In this document: positions 1-7,766 of the stretch, in pieces
Numbering within the stretch: position 1 is the stretch's first letter
Layout of the letters: every line of letters starts with the position of its first letter
From: Paracoccus aerius
GTDB taxonomy: Bacteria; Pseudomonadota; Alphaproteobacteria; Rhodobacterales; Rhodobacteraceae
Direction: 5' to 3'
Assembly: GCF_014656455.1 (NCBI RefSeq)
Contig: NZ_BNCL01000006.1
Location: forward strand, 66,780 to 130,779
DNA: 64,000 bases
The notes under the pieces: generated by a model
What the model saw: the letters and a program-made list of their open reading frames with translations, nothing else
Databases searched by the model: none
What the model was told of the DNA's origin: nothing
Position numbers and translations under genes: made by a program

Positions 1-1
1 T

Positions 2-511
2 CTTCGTGCGCTCGATGACATCGATGTCATCATCGGCACCTTCCTGAATTACGCCCGAACCTTGGACGAGGCTGAGCCCAAGAGCCGTATCGATCTTGGA
101 GCACTGGTCGGCAGCATCTGCGATGATCTTGCCGACAGCGGCGCTTGCATCAGCTGCGATTGCGCTTCTGGCATCATCATCTCCTGCAAGCGCGTGGGCA
201 TCAAGCGTGCCGTGACGAACCTGATCGAGAATGCCCTCAAGTACGGACAGGAAGCACATGTGAGCACACACCGTTCCAGGCATGTTGCCGTCATCTCGGT
301 GGAGGATCGGGGACCGGGCATTCCCGAAAGCCAGCTTGAAAGGGTGTTCCTGCCATTCAGCCGTGGCGACAAGTCCCGCTCCTCCGAGTCCGAGGGCATT
401 GGCCTTGGCCTGAGCATTGCACAAGCCATAGCCGAGGATCATGGCGGCGAGGTCCGCTTGATCAACCTCAGCGGGGGCGGTCTGCGCGCCGAGCTTGTTC
501 TTCCCTTGTGA
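2..511 (+). CDS. Sensor histidine kinase, C-terminal part (5' end outside window)
   Basis: The frame is open from base 2, so the gene begins before the window. What remains is the end of the dimerisation/phosphoacceptor region and the whole HATPase_c ATP-binding domain. Visible boxes are the N box (LIENALKYG, about bases 221-247), G1 (EDRGPGIPE), the F box (VFLPFSRG) and G2 (GIGLGLSIAQAI). The phosphoaccepting histidine lies upstream and is not seen. It should be a membrane or soluble two-component sensor kinase. The cognate regulator is probably also upstream, because the downstream genes encode exported proteins rather than a receiver. The family call is secure; the signal sensed is unknown. 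Confidence 0.9.
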   Translation, partial: LRALDDIDVIIGTFLNYARTLDEAEPKSRIDLGALVGSICDDLADSGACISCDCASGIIISCKRVGIKRAVTNLIENALKYGQEAHVSTHRSRHVAVISVEDRGPGIPESQLERVFLPFSRGDKSRSSESEGIGLGLSIAQAIAEDHGGEVRLINLSGGGLRAELVLPL

Positions 512-842
512 CCCGCCCCCTGGATTGCCGGACGCATATCAGAGGCGAGAACAACGTCTGCCACTGTGGAAAACGTCCCTTCCGGTCGCATTCATATTGA
601 TTCGTTTTCCGCCGAACGGCCAGGGACCGACGACGCGCTGACCTTGCAGTTCCACACGCGAACGGCGTCAAATTGTATCGGCAGCCGTGTCTGACACATG
701 CTGTCACAGCCTCGACAAACACATAGCGAATCCAGCGTCCCGACATCCCCTAACTTGGTTTCGTGGCCATCGTGCCGGTGCGGCTTCGGCTTTCGGTCGG
801 CAGGCCGCACGTCTTGCAGAGCAAAACCGAAAGGAGATGGAC
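512..842. other. Intergenic region upstream of the exported-protein cluster
   Basis: There are 331 bases between the kinase stop and the next credible start. Reading frames here are shadow-like and none has a convincing ribosome site plus family signature. The region presumably holds the promoter of the 843-3503 genes, but I see no clear sigma-70 box or operator. Confidence 0.4.
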
Positions 843-1622
843 ATGGCATTCGCTGCCGTTTGCGCCAGACCCAGAATGACGACCCTTGCCGCAGCCGCGC
901 TGCTGGGCTTCCCTCTCTGTGCGGGCGCTGTCCTGGCCCAGGACGCGCCTAAGGCAGATGCACCAGGCAACACGGGCGCGCAGCAGACGCAGTCGTCGGA
1001 TCAGACGGCGCAGGCTGCTGGCGGACAGGCGTCCACGGGCGTTGTCGCCGATGGGCTGCTTGCAACCATTGGCGGCGTGGAAATCCGCAACTCCGATCTG
1101 CTGACGGCGATCGGTGCGCTTCCTCCGCCCCTTTCCGCCCAACCGCCCGAGATCGTGGCCTCGCTTGCGCTGCAGCAACTGCTTCTGCGTGAGGCCATCG
1201 TGCAGAAGGCGCGATCCCAGAACCTGGCCCAGGATCCCGAGGTCCAGTCGCTGGTCTCGCAGGCCACGCAAACGGCCGAGGAAAACGCGCTTGTGCAGGT
1301 CTGGCTGCAACGCGAACTGCAGAACCGCGTGACCGCTGACGCCGTGGATCAAGCCTATGCGGCGTTAAAGGCCGTTTCGACCGACGAGGTGCCGCCGCTG
1401 GACGAGGTGCGGACCCAACTGGAACAGGGCCTTCGCCGCCAGGCGGTCGAGCAGATCGAACGCTCGCTTCTGACCGGGGCGGATATCACCTTCTATGGAC
1501 CGGACGGAAAACCCCGCCCGGGGCCGCAGGCCAGCGGCGATGGCGGCGCCGATGGCGCTGCCGCAGCGGCGGACCAGACGGGCGCGGCCGCGGACCCCGG
1601 CAGCGCGCAGACCGGCAACTGA
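843..1622 (+). CDS. Secreted PpiC/SurA-like chaperone lacking the parvulin domain
   Basis: The start at 843 is chosen because AGGAG at 832-836 lies 6 bases ahead; an in-frame ATG at 837 overlaps that site. The 259-residue product has a signal peptide ending near VLAQ (about residue 31). After a low-complexity Gln/Ala/Thr linker comes a SurA/PpiC N-terminal fold: ATIGGVEIRNSDL, then PPEIVASLALQQLLLREAIV and a helix with DPEVQSLV. In the family a roughly 100-residue parvulin isomerase domain follows. Here the chain passes almost directly to the C-terminal helix (PLDEVRTQLEQGLRRQAVE) and ends in a Gly/Ala/Asp-rich tail. It should be a periplasmic holdase without isomerase activity. Family assignment is inferred from pattern; role unknown. 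Confidence 0.65.
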   Translation: MAFAAVCARPRMTTLAAAALLGFPLCAGAVLAQDAPKADAPGNTGAQQTQSSDQTAQAAGGQASTGVVADGLLATIGGVEIRNSDLLTAIGALPPPLSAQPPEIVASLALQQLLLREAIVQKARSQNLAQDPEVQSLVSQATQTAEENALVQVWLQRELQNRVTADAVDQAYAALKAVSTDEVPPLDEVRTQLEQGLRRQAVEQIERSLLTGADITFYGPDGKPRPGPQASGDGGADGAAAAADQTGAAADPGSAQTGN

Positions 1623-1677
1623 AGCTTGGTCGGCACCTGCCAGCAATCATGCACCCAACCAAATTGGAGGAAAGATC

Positions 1678-2370
1678 ATGACGAATTACACGCAACTCAC
1701 CGCGAACGGCCTTGTGGCCCTGCTTCTTTGCACCACGCCGGTCCTGGCGCAGGCCGGATGGGACGAAGGAGCCTGGGACGCGGATGACGATGGCCTCTTG
1801 AGCATCGAGGAGTTCCGCGAGGGCTTCCGTGAACGGGTCGACTTCACGGACTGGGATGATGATGGCAACGGCGTCTTGTCCGAAGTGGAGTTCAGCAGCG
1901 GGATCTACGGCCGGTACGATGGCGACCTGACGGATGCCATCGAGGTAACAGAATACGGCGCCCTTGAACGCGATTTCGGCGACGAGGGCTTTTGGCGCTT
2001 CCACCGCGAGCAAGTGGTCGAGGCCCGGCAGGGCGGGGAAGAAGTTGTTGACGAGGAGGTCGCGGACACCGCGACGGACGCCGATGATGCCGTCACCTCG
2101 GCCGACGAACCTGCGGGGGAAGCAATAGGCTTCCAAGCTTGGGACGTCGACGGCGACGGCGTTATTCTCGGCAATGAATTCCAGACCGGCTTCCAGACCT
2201 GGGGGCTGTTTGCCGAGTTCGACAGGACCGGTGATGGCAGCATCACCGAAGACGAACTGACCCAAGAGATCTTCGATCGCTACGACGACGACGGTGACGG
2301 CCTGATCGAGGAACCGGAACTGGCCGATATCGGCGACGACATGGGCGACGAAGGCCTGTGGGACGTCTGA
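1678..2370 (+). CDS. Secreted EF-hand protein, two-module
   Basis: The start at 1678 follows TTGGAGGAAAG. The 230-residue product has a signal peptide ending at about AQA26. Canonical EF-hand loops lie at residues 34-45, 60-71, 156-167, 182-193 and 203-214, each with D-x-D-x-D/N-G spacing and a closing Glu. Two similar units of about 80 residues can be recognised, each ending in GDEGFW or GDEGLWDV (residues 101-106 and 223-230), separated by an acidic linker (about 111-150). The third loop of unit 1 (about 81-92) is degenerate. It is probably a periplasmic or secreted calcium-binding protein. The next gene is a one-unit paralogue. No enzymatic motif is seen and the partner is unknown. Confidence 0.85.
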   Translation: MTNYTQLTANGLVALLLCTTPVLAQAGWDEGAWDADDDGLLSIEEFREGFRERVDFTDWDDDGNGVLSEVEFSSGIYGRYDGDLTDAIEVTEYGALERDFGDEGFWRFHREQVVEARQGGEEVVDEEVADTATDADDAVTSADEPAGEAIGFQAWDVDGDGVILGNEFQTGFQTWGLFAEFDRTGDGSITEDELTQEIFDRYDDDGDGLIEEPELADIGDDMGDEGLWDV

Positions 2371-2479
2371 ACGGCTTAGCGGGCTGCACCGTGCGGTGAA
2401 AGCACCTGCACGTCATCCAAAGCGGCCTGGCCGAAAACCGGCGGCGAACGCCGCCCCAACGAAGAACCTGGAGAACAAC

Positions 2480-2815
2480 ATGACGTTGGAACTGAAAAAG
2501 ATCGCAGGCCTGGGTGCCGTTCTTGCAGCCCTCGCCGCAAGCCCGGCAATGGCCCAGAACATGACCGAATGGGACAGCGACGGCGATGGCGCCTTGAACC
2601 AGGAGGAATTCGGCACGGGCTGGAATTCCGCCTTTGGCGAAGACGAGACCGCGTTCAGCACCTGGGACGGGGACGATGACGGAGCGCTGAGCGAGGACGA
2701 GTACAACGCCGGCGTGTTCAACTCGTATGACAGGGACGACAGCGGCGTCATCGAGGAGCCCGAGTTCGGTGATGTCGGGGACGATCTGGGCGACGAAGGC
2801 TTCTGGGACGTCTGA
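2480..2815 (+). CDS. Secreted EF-hand protein, one-module paralogue
   Basis: The ATG at 2480 is preceded by CTGGAGAAC. The 111-residue product has a signal peptide ending at AMAQ26. Three EF-hand loops (residues 32-43, 63-74 and 84-95) keep the Asp ligands and final Glu. The C-terminus GDDLGDEGFWDV almost matches that of the preceding protein (GDDMGDEGLWDV), so the two arose by duplication of one module. It should be an exported calcium-binding protein, probably cotranscribed with 1678-2370 (109-base gap). Function beyond calcium binding cannot be read from sequence. Confidence 0.85.
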   Translation: MTLELKKIAGLGAVLAALAASPAMAQNMTEWDSDGDGALNQEEFGTGWNSAFGEDETAFSTWDGDDDGALSEDEYNAGVFNSYDRDDSGVIEEPEFGDVGDDLGDEGFWDV

Positions 2816-2824
2816 CCGTTCCGG

Positions 2825-2855
2825 GGCAGGGTGGGCGTCAAAGGCCCGCCCTGCC
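2825..2855 (+). terminator. Strong hairpin after the EF-hand genes
   Basis: Two 12-base arms (2825-2836 and 2844-2855) pair with one G-T wobble around a 7-base loop, just after the stop at 2815. No T-run follows, so this may be a Rho-assisted terminator or an mRNA 3' stabiliser rather than a classical intrinsic terminator. Confidence 0.5.
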
Positions 2856-2975
2856 GTCCCGGTCCCCTCGGCTTCCGCCGATGGCAAGTCAGGCGAGGCC
2901 GAAAGCTGTTCACGGACAACCCGCGGGTTCCAGCATCTGACCGCTGGAGCCCGGATGCAATCGGAGGAGATCCCC

Positions 2976-3503
2976 ATGACGACGACGAACTGGAAGACCT
3001 GCAGCAAGCAAGTTGCTGCGGCGTTCGGTCTTGCCTTGGCAGCCGGGCCTTTGTGGGCGCAGCAGTCGCAAGACAGCGCCTCGACCCAAGCAGCGGGCAG
3101 CGAGGCCGCAAAGAGCCAGGCCGAAAAAGTTGGGATGCGCAACGTCGAGGATGTAAAGGGCAGCAGTGTCCTGAAGGGAACATCTCCCGCAGACACTGTC
3201 CTCTACATGATCGTCGGCCCAGCGGGAGAACTTCTTGCGCTTGCCACGCCTCTTCCCGGATCATCAGCACATCCGGCTGCTTCAAACGCTCAGGGCAGTT
3301 CAACGGGCGGAGGGAGCAACAGCGGAAGCCAAGCAGCTTCAAACAGCGCGGCCAAAGCCGGAGAAGCCGCTGAAAGCGGCTACATGGCGACGCAGGCGCA
3401 GCCGGCGATGCCAAACATGTGGGATCCAGCGGCAGTTGAAAACGGCATCCGGCAGCTCGAACTTGGCACACGTGCCGCTGCCGGCGAGATACAGGAAAAC
3501 TGA
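2976..3503 (+). CDS. Secreted protein of unknown function, low-complexity centre
   Basis: The start at 2976 is selected by TCGGAGGAG, about 6 bases upstream; an in-frame ATG at 2955 lacks such a site. The 175-residue product has a signal peptide ending near PLWAQ (about residue 29). A small folded segment follows (VGMRNVEDVKGSSVLKG and then VLYMIVGPAGELLAL), then a Ser/Asn/Gly/Ala-rich stretch (about residues 95-130) and a C-terminal helix around PNMWDPAAVENGIRQLEL. It weakly recalls PRC-barrel segments but lacks enough of the fold to assign. It is probably part of the same envelope-protein cluster. Confidence 0.6.
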   Translation: MTTTNWKTCSKQVAAAFGLALAAGPLWAQQSQDSASTQAAGSEAAKSQAEKVGMRNVEDVKGSSVLKGTSPADTVLYMIVGPAGELLALATPLPGSSAHPAASNAQGSSTGGGSNSGSQAASNSAAKAGEAAESGYMATQAQPAMPNMWDPAAVENGIRQLELGTRAAAGEIQEN

Positions 3504-3511
3504 CCGGTTGC

Positions 3512-3535
3512 TGCCCCGGTCCCCGTGCCGGGGCA
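3512..3535 (+). terminator. Hairpin after the 2976-3503 gene
   Basis: Perfect 8-base arms TGCCCCGG (3512-3519) and CCGGGGCA (3528-3535) flank an 8-base loop, 8 bases past the stop. Only a weak T-rich stretch follows (GTTATCTT), so it is a probable but imperfect terminator. Confidence 0.5.
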
Positions 3536-3746
3536 CGTTATCTTCCATCGCCAGCTATGACACAAGAAGCACGAAGGGGCGCCGCCCTCGTTTCGTTAGC
3601 CCCAACGACAACAAAACCGCCCGTGCCCATTGGCGATGATGCCGCCGTGTCATGCCAGAGGGAAACACGGGACTGGCCTTTACCATCTGTTTTGACATGG
3701 CTGCCATACCGCCCGTTCAACGACGGCTCTCAGGAAAGAATGAAGG

Positions 3747-4934
3747 ATGGATGCAGGCAGGATCTCTCGGGCTCGTTTCTGGCTGCTGGTCGCCATCACC
3801 GTGGTCCTGGGCGGATGGGCCCTGTATGCAACGGGTGCCTTCATGGTCCCGGTCATCTTTTCCCTCGCCCTTGCGCTGTTGGTTGCGCCACTGGACCGGT
3901 GCGTGACCCAGCGACTGCCCACGAGGTTCGGGTGGCTTGGCCATGTGGCTGCCATGGGCGTCGTCCTGGTGTCTCTGCTGCTGCTGATGGGCATGGTCTG
4001 GATTGCCGCACAACAGCTTGTCGACCGCTTTCCGTCATCAGGCGTTAGCGGCAGCCTGCTGCCTCAGTTCGGGCAAGAGTTCCGAAGCCCATCGGGCAGT
4101 TCCACCGCGGATGCAGCAGCAGACTCGCCAGTTGCAGCGCAGGGTAGTCCCGAAGGTGCCGTCATTGATGCCCCATCCTCAGTCGCCCAAGGCTCCATCA
4201 AGCCGCTCCGCCAACTTCTCTCAAGCACCTTCGTGGTCGAAAAACTGGGATCCTGGGCATCCGGCATGGCCCTGAAAATCCTCGGCGCAGCCAGCGGCAC
4301 ATTGTTCGCGACTGTGCTCGTGTTCTTTCTGACGCTTATCATGCTCATCGAGGCGCCGAGATGGCGCCAGAAGATCGGCAACATCCTGAACCGTTCCGCG
4401 CACGACAAGACGATGGAGTCGATCATAGTCATTTCCCGCTTGTTGCGCCGCTATCTGATGGCGCGCACGGTCTTGGGCATTGTCACCGCAGTTCTGTACA
4501 TAGCCTGGCTCTGGATTTTCGGGGTCGACCTGCTTGTGGTCTGGGGCATGCTGACCTTTGTGCTCGGCTACCTGCCAACGCTCGGCTCGCTGATTGCAGG
4601 GGCGTTGCCGGTCCTCTACGTGGTGGTGCAAAAGGATCCAGGCGCGGCGATCGCCGTCGGCGTCGGGATTTTCATCATCGAGCAGGTGATGGGTAACTAT
4701 ATCGACCCAAGGGTGCAGGGTCGGCAGGTGTCGCTGTCTTCACTTGTCGTGCTGATCGCTCTTCTGGTTTGGGGCTGGCTCTGGGGAATCGCAGGGGCAA
4801 TCCTGGCTGTGCCCATTACCATCGCGGCGATGATCATCTGCGCCCATATAGAAAGTCTTCGGCCTTTCGCGCTGATGTTGAGCAACGCCAGCAACTTGGA
4901 AGAACTCGACCGGCAAGTAACCTGCAGCGATTGA
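3747..4934 (+). CDS. AI-2E family transporter (PerM/YdiK type)
   Basis: The 395-residue integral membrane protein has paired hydrophobic helices at the N-terminus (about residues 10-50 and 65-90). A soluble insert follows (about 95-165, with a Ser/Ala-rich stretch). The C-terminal core has the family pattern: LLRRYLMARTVLGIVTA, then FGVDLLVVWGMLTFVLGYLP, the segment EQVMGNYIDPRVQG, and late helices ending LRPFALML. Members are proposed exporters of autoinducer-2 or Na+/H+ exchangers; the substrate cannot be predicted. Start: ATG at 3747 in frame with the first helix; an overlapping out-of-frame ATG at 3739 is ignored. About 210 bases after the stop hold no recognisable gene. Confidence 0.85.
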   Translation: MDAGRISRARFWLLVAITVVLGGWALYATGAFMVPVIFSLALALLVAPLDRCVTQRLPTRFGWLGHVAAMGVVLVSLLLLMGMVWIAAQQLVDRFPSSGVSGSLLPQFGQEFRSPSGSSTADAAADSPVAAQGSPEGAVIDAPSSVAQGSIKPLRQLLSSTFVVEKLGSWASGMALKILGAASGTLFATVLVFFLTLIMLIEAPRWRQKIGNILNRSAHDKTMESIIVISRLLRRYLMARTVLGIVTAVLYIAWLWIFGVDLLVVWGMLTFVLGYLPTLGSLIAGALPVLYVVVQKDPGAAIAVGVGIFIIEQVMGNYIDPRVQGRQVSLSSLVVLIALLVWGWLWGIAGAILAVPITIAAMIICAHIESLRPFALMLSNASNLEELDRQVTCSD

Positions 4935-5144
4935 TAGCCTAGATCCGAGGTCTTTCCGGGACCGGTTTCCGAAACAGGCCGGTGCCGGTTTGCCAATCCG
5001 CAAACAGTCATTCCTTCAACGGGCAATACACAGGTGGCTTGCTGGAAGGCGCGGGTTATCCCGCACAGGTAGCCTCCTGTCCCAGCTCAGTTGAAACATC
5101 CCCTTTGGCCCAATTATTTGTCATATAATCCGGATTATGGAACA

Positions 5145-5408
5145 TCAGGCGTTGCCGCCGTCGGCGTCCTGCGTGCCATAGCCTCGGCGCAGCTTGCGTC
5201 GAAGCCATAGCTGCTGTTCGCGCTGCGCGTCGGGAAGGTCGGCGAACCAATGGCGCCGTTCCTGGCCGTGATGGCCGATGCGGCCCCAGTTGCGGATCAG
5301 GACAACGCCGCCGAACAGGTCGGGCGTGATCTCGATCCGGTAGAACCGCGCCAGGTTCTGCGACGGATCACGACGGGCCAGAAGCAGGCTGCTTTGTTCC
5401 TGTGTCAT
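5145..5408 (-). CDS. WGR domain protein
   Basis: The small 87-residue protein is almost entirely a WGR domain: an aromatic strand (ARFYRIEITPDLFGG), the signature VLIRNWGRIGHHGQ, and a helical end with an Arg-rich tail. WGR domains occur in PARPs and in bacterial stand-alone proteins and bind nucleic acids. The start MTQEQSSLLL at 5408 is preferred to an upstream TTG at 5444; neither has a strong ribosome site. It follows, on the same strand, the YdeP-like gene (96-base gap) and may share its transcript. Biochemical role in bacteria is unclear. Confidence 0.8.
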   Translation of the reverse strand: MTQEQSSLLLARRDPSQNLARFYRIEITPDLFGGVVLIRNWGRIGHHGQERRHWFADLPDAQREQQLWLRRKLRRGYGTQDADGGNA

Positions 5409-5504
5409 GGTTCCAGTATCCGGCCACGCTTTCGGAAAATCCAATGATCATTGTGAATCGGACCCGCCCAAACGATTCCCCGTGATGATGTGTTCCAGCC
5501 CCCT

Positions 5505-7766
5505 TCAGGTTTCGATCCGCACCGGGGCACCTTTGTAGGCGGGGGTTTTCGAGGCTCGGTCATGCCAGGCCAGCGGCACCAGCGGGTTCGTTTCCGGATA
5601 ATAGGCGGCGACGCAGCCGGGCGGCAGGTCATAGGGCACGACGCTCAGCCCCTCGATCCGCCGGGTGACGCCATCCTCGACGGCCGACACCAGGGTGACG
5701 CGCTGCCCCTCGGCCAGTCCCGACCGCTCCATCTCGGGCCGAGAGATCAGGACGATCATGCGGTCCCCCTCCAGCCCCCGCAAGCGGTCGTGGAAGTCAT
5801 AGATGGTGGTGTTGAACTGGTCGTTCGACCGCAGCGTGATCAGCGTGAAGATGCCCTGTCCCGGTTCCTCGCCCAAGGCCGAAAGGCTTTGGGGCTTGGT
5901 GAACTGGGCCTTGCCGCTGTCGGTCTGCCAATCCCGCCTGCGCGCCGAATTGCCGCGATAGAACCCGCCCGCCTGGAACAGCCGGTCGTTGAAGTCGCGG
6001 AACTGGTCGGGATAGGTCGCCTCGATAAGGTCGCGGATCCTGGCATAGTCGCCCACCCAGTCATCCCATTTGACCTGCGGCTTGGGCGGCAGCGTCGCCT
6101 TGGCAATGCCTGCGATGATGGCGGGTTCCGACAGCAGGTGGCGCGATGCAGGCGGCCTGCGCCCCATCGAGCCGTGGATGTGGCTGAGGCTGTCTTCCAT
6201 TGATACCGCCTGCGGCCCGGTCCTTTGGCGGTCGCGTTCCGCGCGCACCAGGCAGGGCAGCAGCCAGGCCCCGTCGCCCACCAGCACATGCGAGCGGTTC
6301 AGCTTGGTGGCGATCTGGACATTCAGATCCAACCTGGCCCAGGCAGGATCGGCCTGGTGCTGGTCGGGGATCGCACGGGCGAAGTTGCCGCCCAGGCCGA
6401 TGAAGCCGCGCACGGTGCCGTCGATGACCCCCTGGACGACGTCGACGGTCGTCATGCCGGTGTCTTCCGGCGGGTCGAAGGCAAACAGTTCGGACAGGCG
6501 GTCCAGCGGCACCAGTTCGGGCTTTTCCGAGATGCCGACGGTGCGTTGGCCCTGGACGTTGGAATGGCCGCGGACCGGGCAGATGCCGGTGCCGGGTCGG
6601 CCGATATGGCCGCCCATCAGCAGCAGGTTGACCAGCATTCCGATGCTGTCGCTGCCATGGACATGCTGGGTCAGGCCCATGCCATAGATGCCGATGACGC
6701 GCTGCGACGCCGCGACGATCTCGGCCACTTCGACCAGGTCGGTGCGCGGCAGGCCCGATGCCGCCTCAATATCGTCCCAAGAGGATGCATGGATCCAGGC
6801 TTCGAAGGCATCGAAATCGTGTCCGTGTTCGGCGATGAAATCACGGTCCACGGCGCCGATCTCGAGCAGGTGCTTGCAGATCCCTGCGATGGCCGCGATG
6901 TCGCCGCCCGGTCGCAGTTGCAGGTAAAGATCCGAAATGGGCGTGCCGCGCCGCGACAGCATCTCGGTCGGGCTTTGCGGGTTCGTGAACTCGACAAGGC
7001 CGCGTTCACGGATGGGGTTGAAGGTGACGATCTTGCAGCCGCGCTTCACGGCCTGCTGGATCGGATGCAGGAAGCGCGGGCTGTTCGTGCCGGTGTTCTG
7101 GCCGAAGAACAGCATCAGGTCGCAGTGGTCGAAATCATCCAGGACGCAGGTGCCCACGGCTTCGCCGATGGTGCTTTTCAGCGCAACGCTGGTGGTCTCG
7201 TGGCACATGTTGGAACTGTCGGGCAGGTTGTTGTGCCCGTAAAGCCGCGCGAAAAGCTGGTAGAGATACGAGGTCTCGAGGCTGGCGCGGCCCGAGGCAT
7301 AGAAGACCGTCGATTTCGGATCCAGTCCGCGAAGCTTGGCGCCTATGGCCTTGAATGCCTCGGGCCAGGTCGTCTCGACATAACGGTCGCTGGAGGGGTC
7401 ATAGCGCATCGGATGCGTCAGCCGCCCCACCGCCTCGAGGTCGTGGTCGCACCAGGTCCGCAGTTCGGCCAGCGTATGGCGGGCGAAGAAGTCGGGGCCG
7501 CAGCGGTCGCGGGTCAGGTCCCAGATGGTCGCCTTTGCCCCGTTCTCGCAAAATTCGGCCAGGTGGGGCGAGGGCGGCTTGGCCCAGGCACAGGACGTGC
7601 ACATATGGCCTCCGGGCTTGTTCTGGCGGCGCAGCGTTTCCACGACGCCCAGCCGGATGCGATCCTTGGCGGCATGTTTCAGCACGCTTTTCAGCGAACC
7701 CCAGCCCCCGGTGGGGCGGTCGTAGAAAGGCGTCGTCGGGTCTTGTCCGCGTTCTTCCCGGCTCAT
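5505..7766 (-). CDS. FdhF/YdeP family molybdopterin oxidoreductase
   Basis: The 753-residue protein is related to formate dehydrogenase alpha chains. The N-terminus carries MCTSCAWAKPP, the reduced cysteine pattern typical of the YdeP branch instead of a full four-Cys [4Fe-4S] motif. The Mo-cofactor core follows (FYASGRASLETSYL, SSNMCHETTSVALKS, FFGQNTGTNSPR, MGGHIGRPGTGICPVRGHSN), then a C-terminal molydopterin-dinucleotide-binding beta barrel (TLITLRSNDQFNTT, PLVPLAWHD). YdeP in Escherichia coli is linked to acid resistance; the substrate is unknown. It overlaps the catalase-family gene upstream by four bases (ATGA, 7763-7766), implying translational coupling. No signal peptide is seen, so it is probably cytoplasmic. 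Confidence 0.9.
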   Translation of the reverse strand: MSREERGQDPTTPFYDRPTGGWGSLKSVLKHAAKDRIRLGVVETLRRQNKPGGHMCTSCAWAKPPSPHLAEFCENGAKATIWDLTRDRCGPDFFARHTLAELRTWCDHDLEAVGRLTHPMRYDPSSDRYVETTWPEAFKAIGAKLRGLDPKSTVFYASGRASLETSYLYQLFARLYGHNNLPDSSNMCHETTSVALKSTIGEAVGTCVLDDFDHCDLMLFFGQNTGTNSPRFLHPIQQAVKRGCKIVTFNPIRERGLVEFTNPQSPTEMLSRRGTPISDLYLQLRPGGDIAAIAGICKHLLEIGAVDRDFIAEHGHDFDAFEAWIHASSWDDIEAASGLPRTDLVEVAEIVAASQRVIGIYGMGLTQHVHGSDSIGMLVNLLLMGGHIGRPGTGICPVRGHSNVQGQRTVGISEKPELVPLDRLSELFAFDPPEDTGMTTVDVVQGVIDGTVRGFIGLGGNFARAIPDQHQADPAWARLDLNVQIATKLNRSHVLVGDGAWLLPCLVRAERDRQRTGPQAVSMEDSLSHIHGSMGRRPPASRHLLSEPAIIAGIAKATLPPKPQVKWDDWVGDYARIRDLIEATYPDQFRDFNDRLFQAGGFYRGNSARRRDWQTDSGKAQFTKPQSLSALGEEPGQGIFTLITLRSNDQFNTTIYDFHDRLRGLEGDRMIVLISRPEMERSGLAEGQRVTLVSAVEDGVTRRIEGLSVVPYDLPPGCVAAYYPETNPLVPLAWHDRASKTPAYKGAPVRIET

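Noticed and set aside
2976..3503. PRC-barrel protein call
   Set aside because: Only a weak resemblance over about 15 residues; not enough strands to support the fold.
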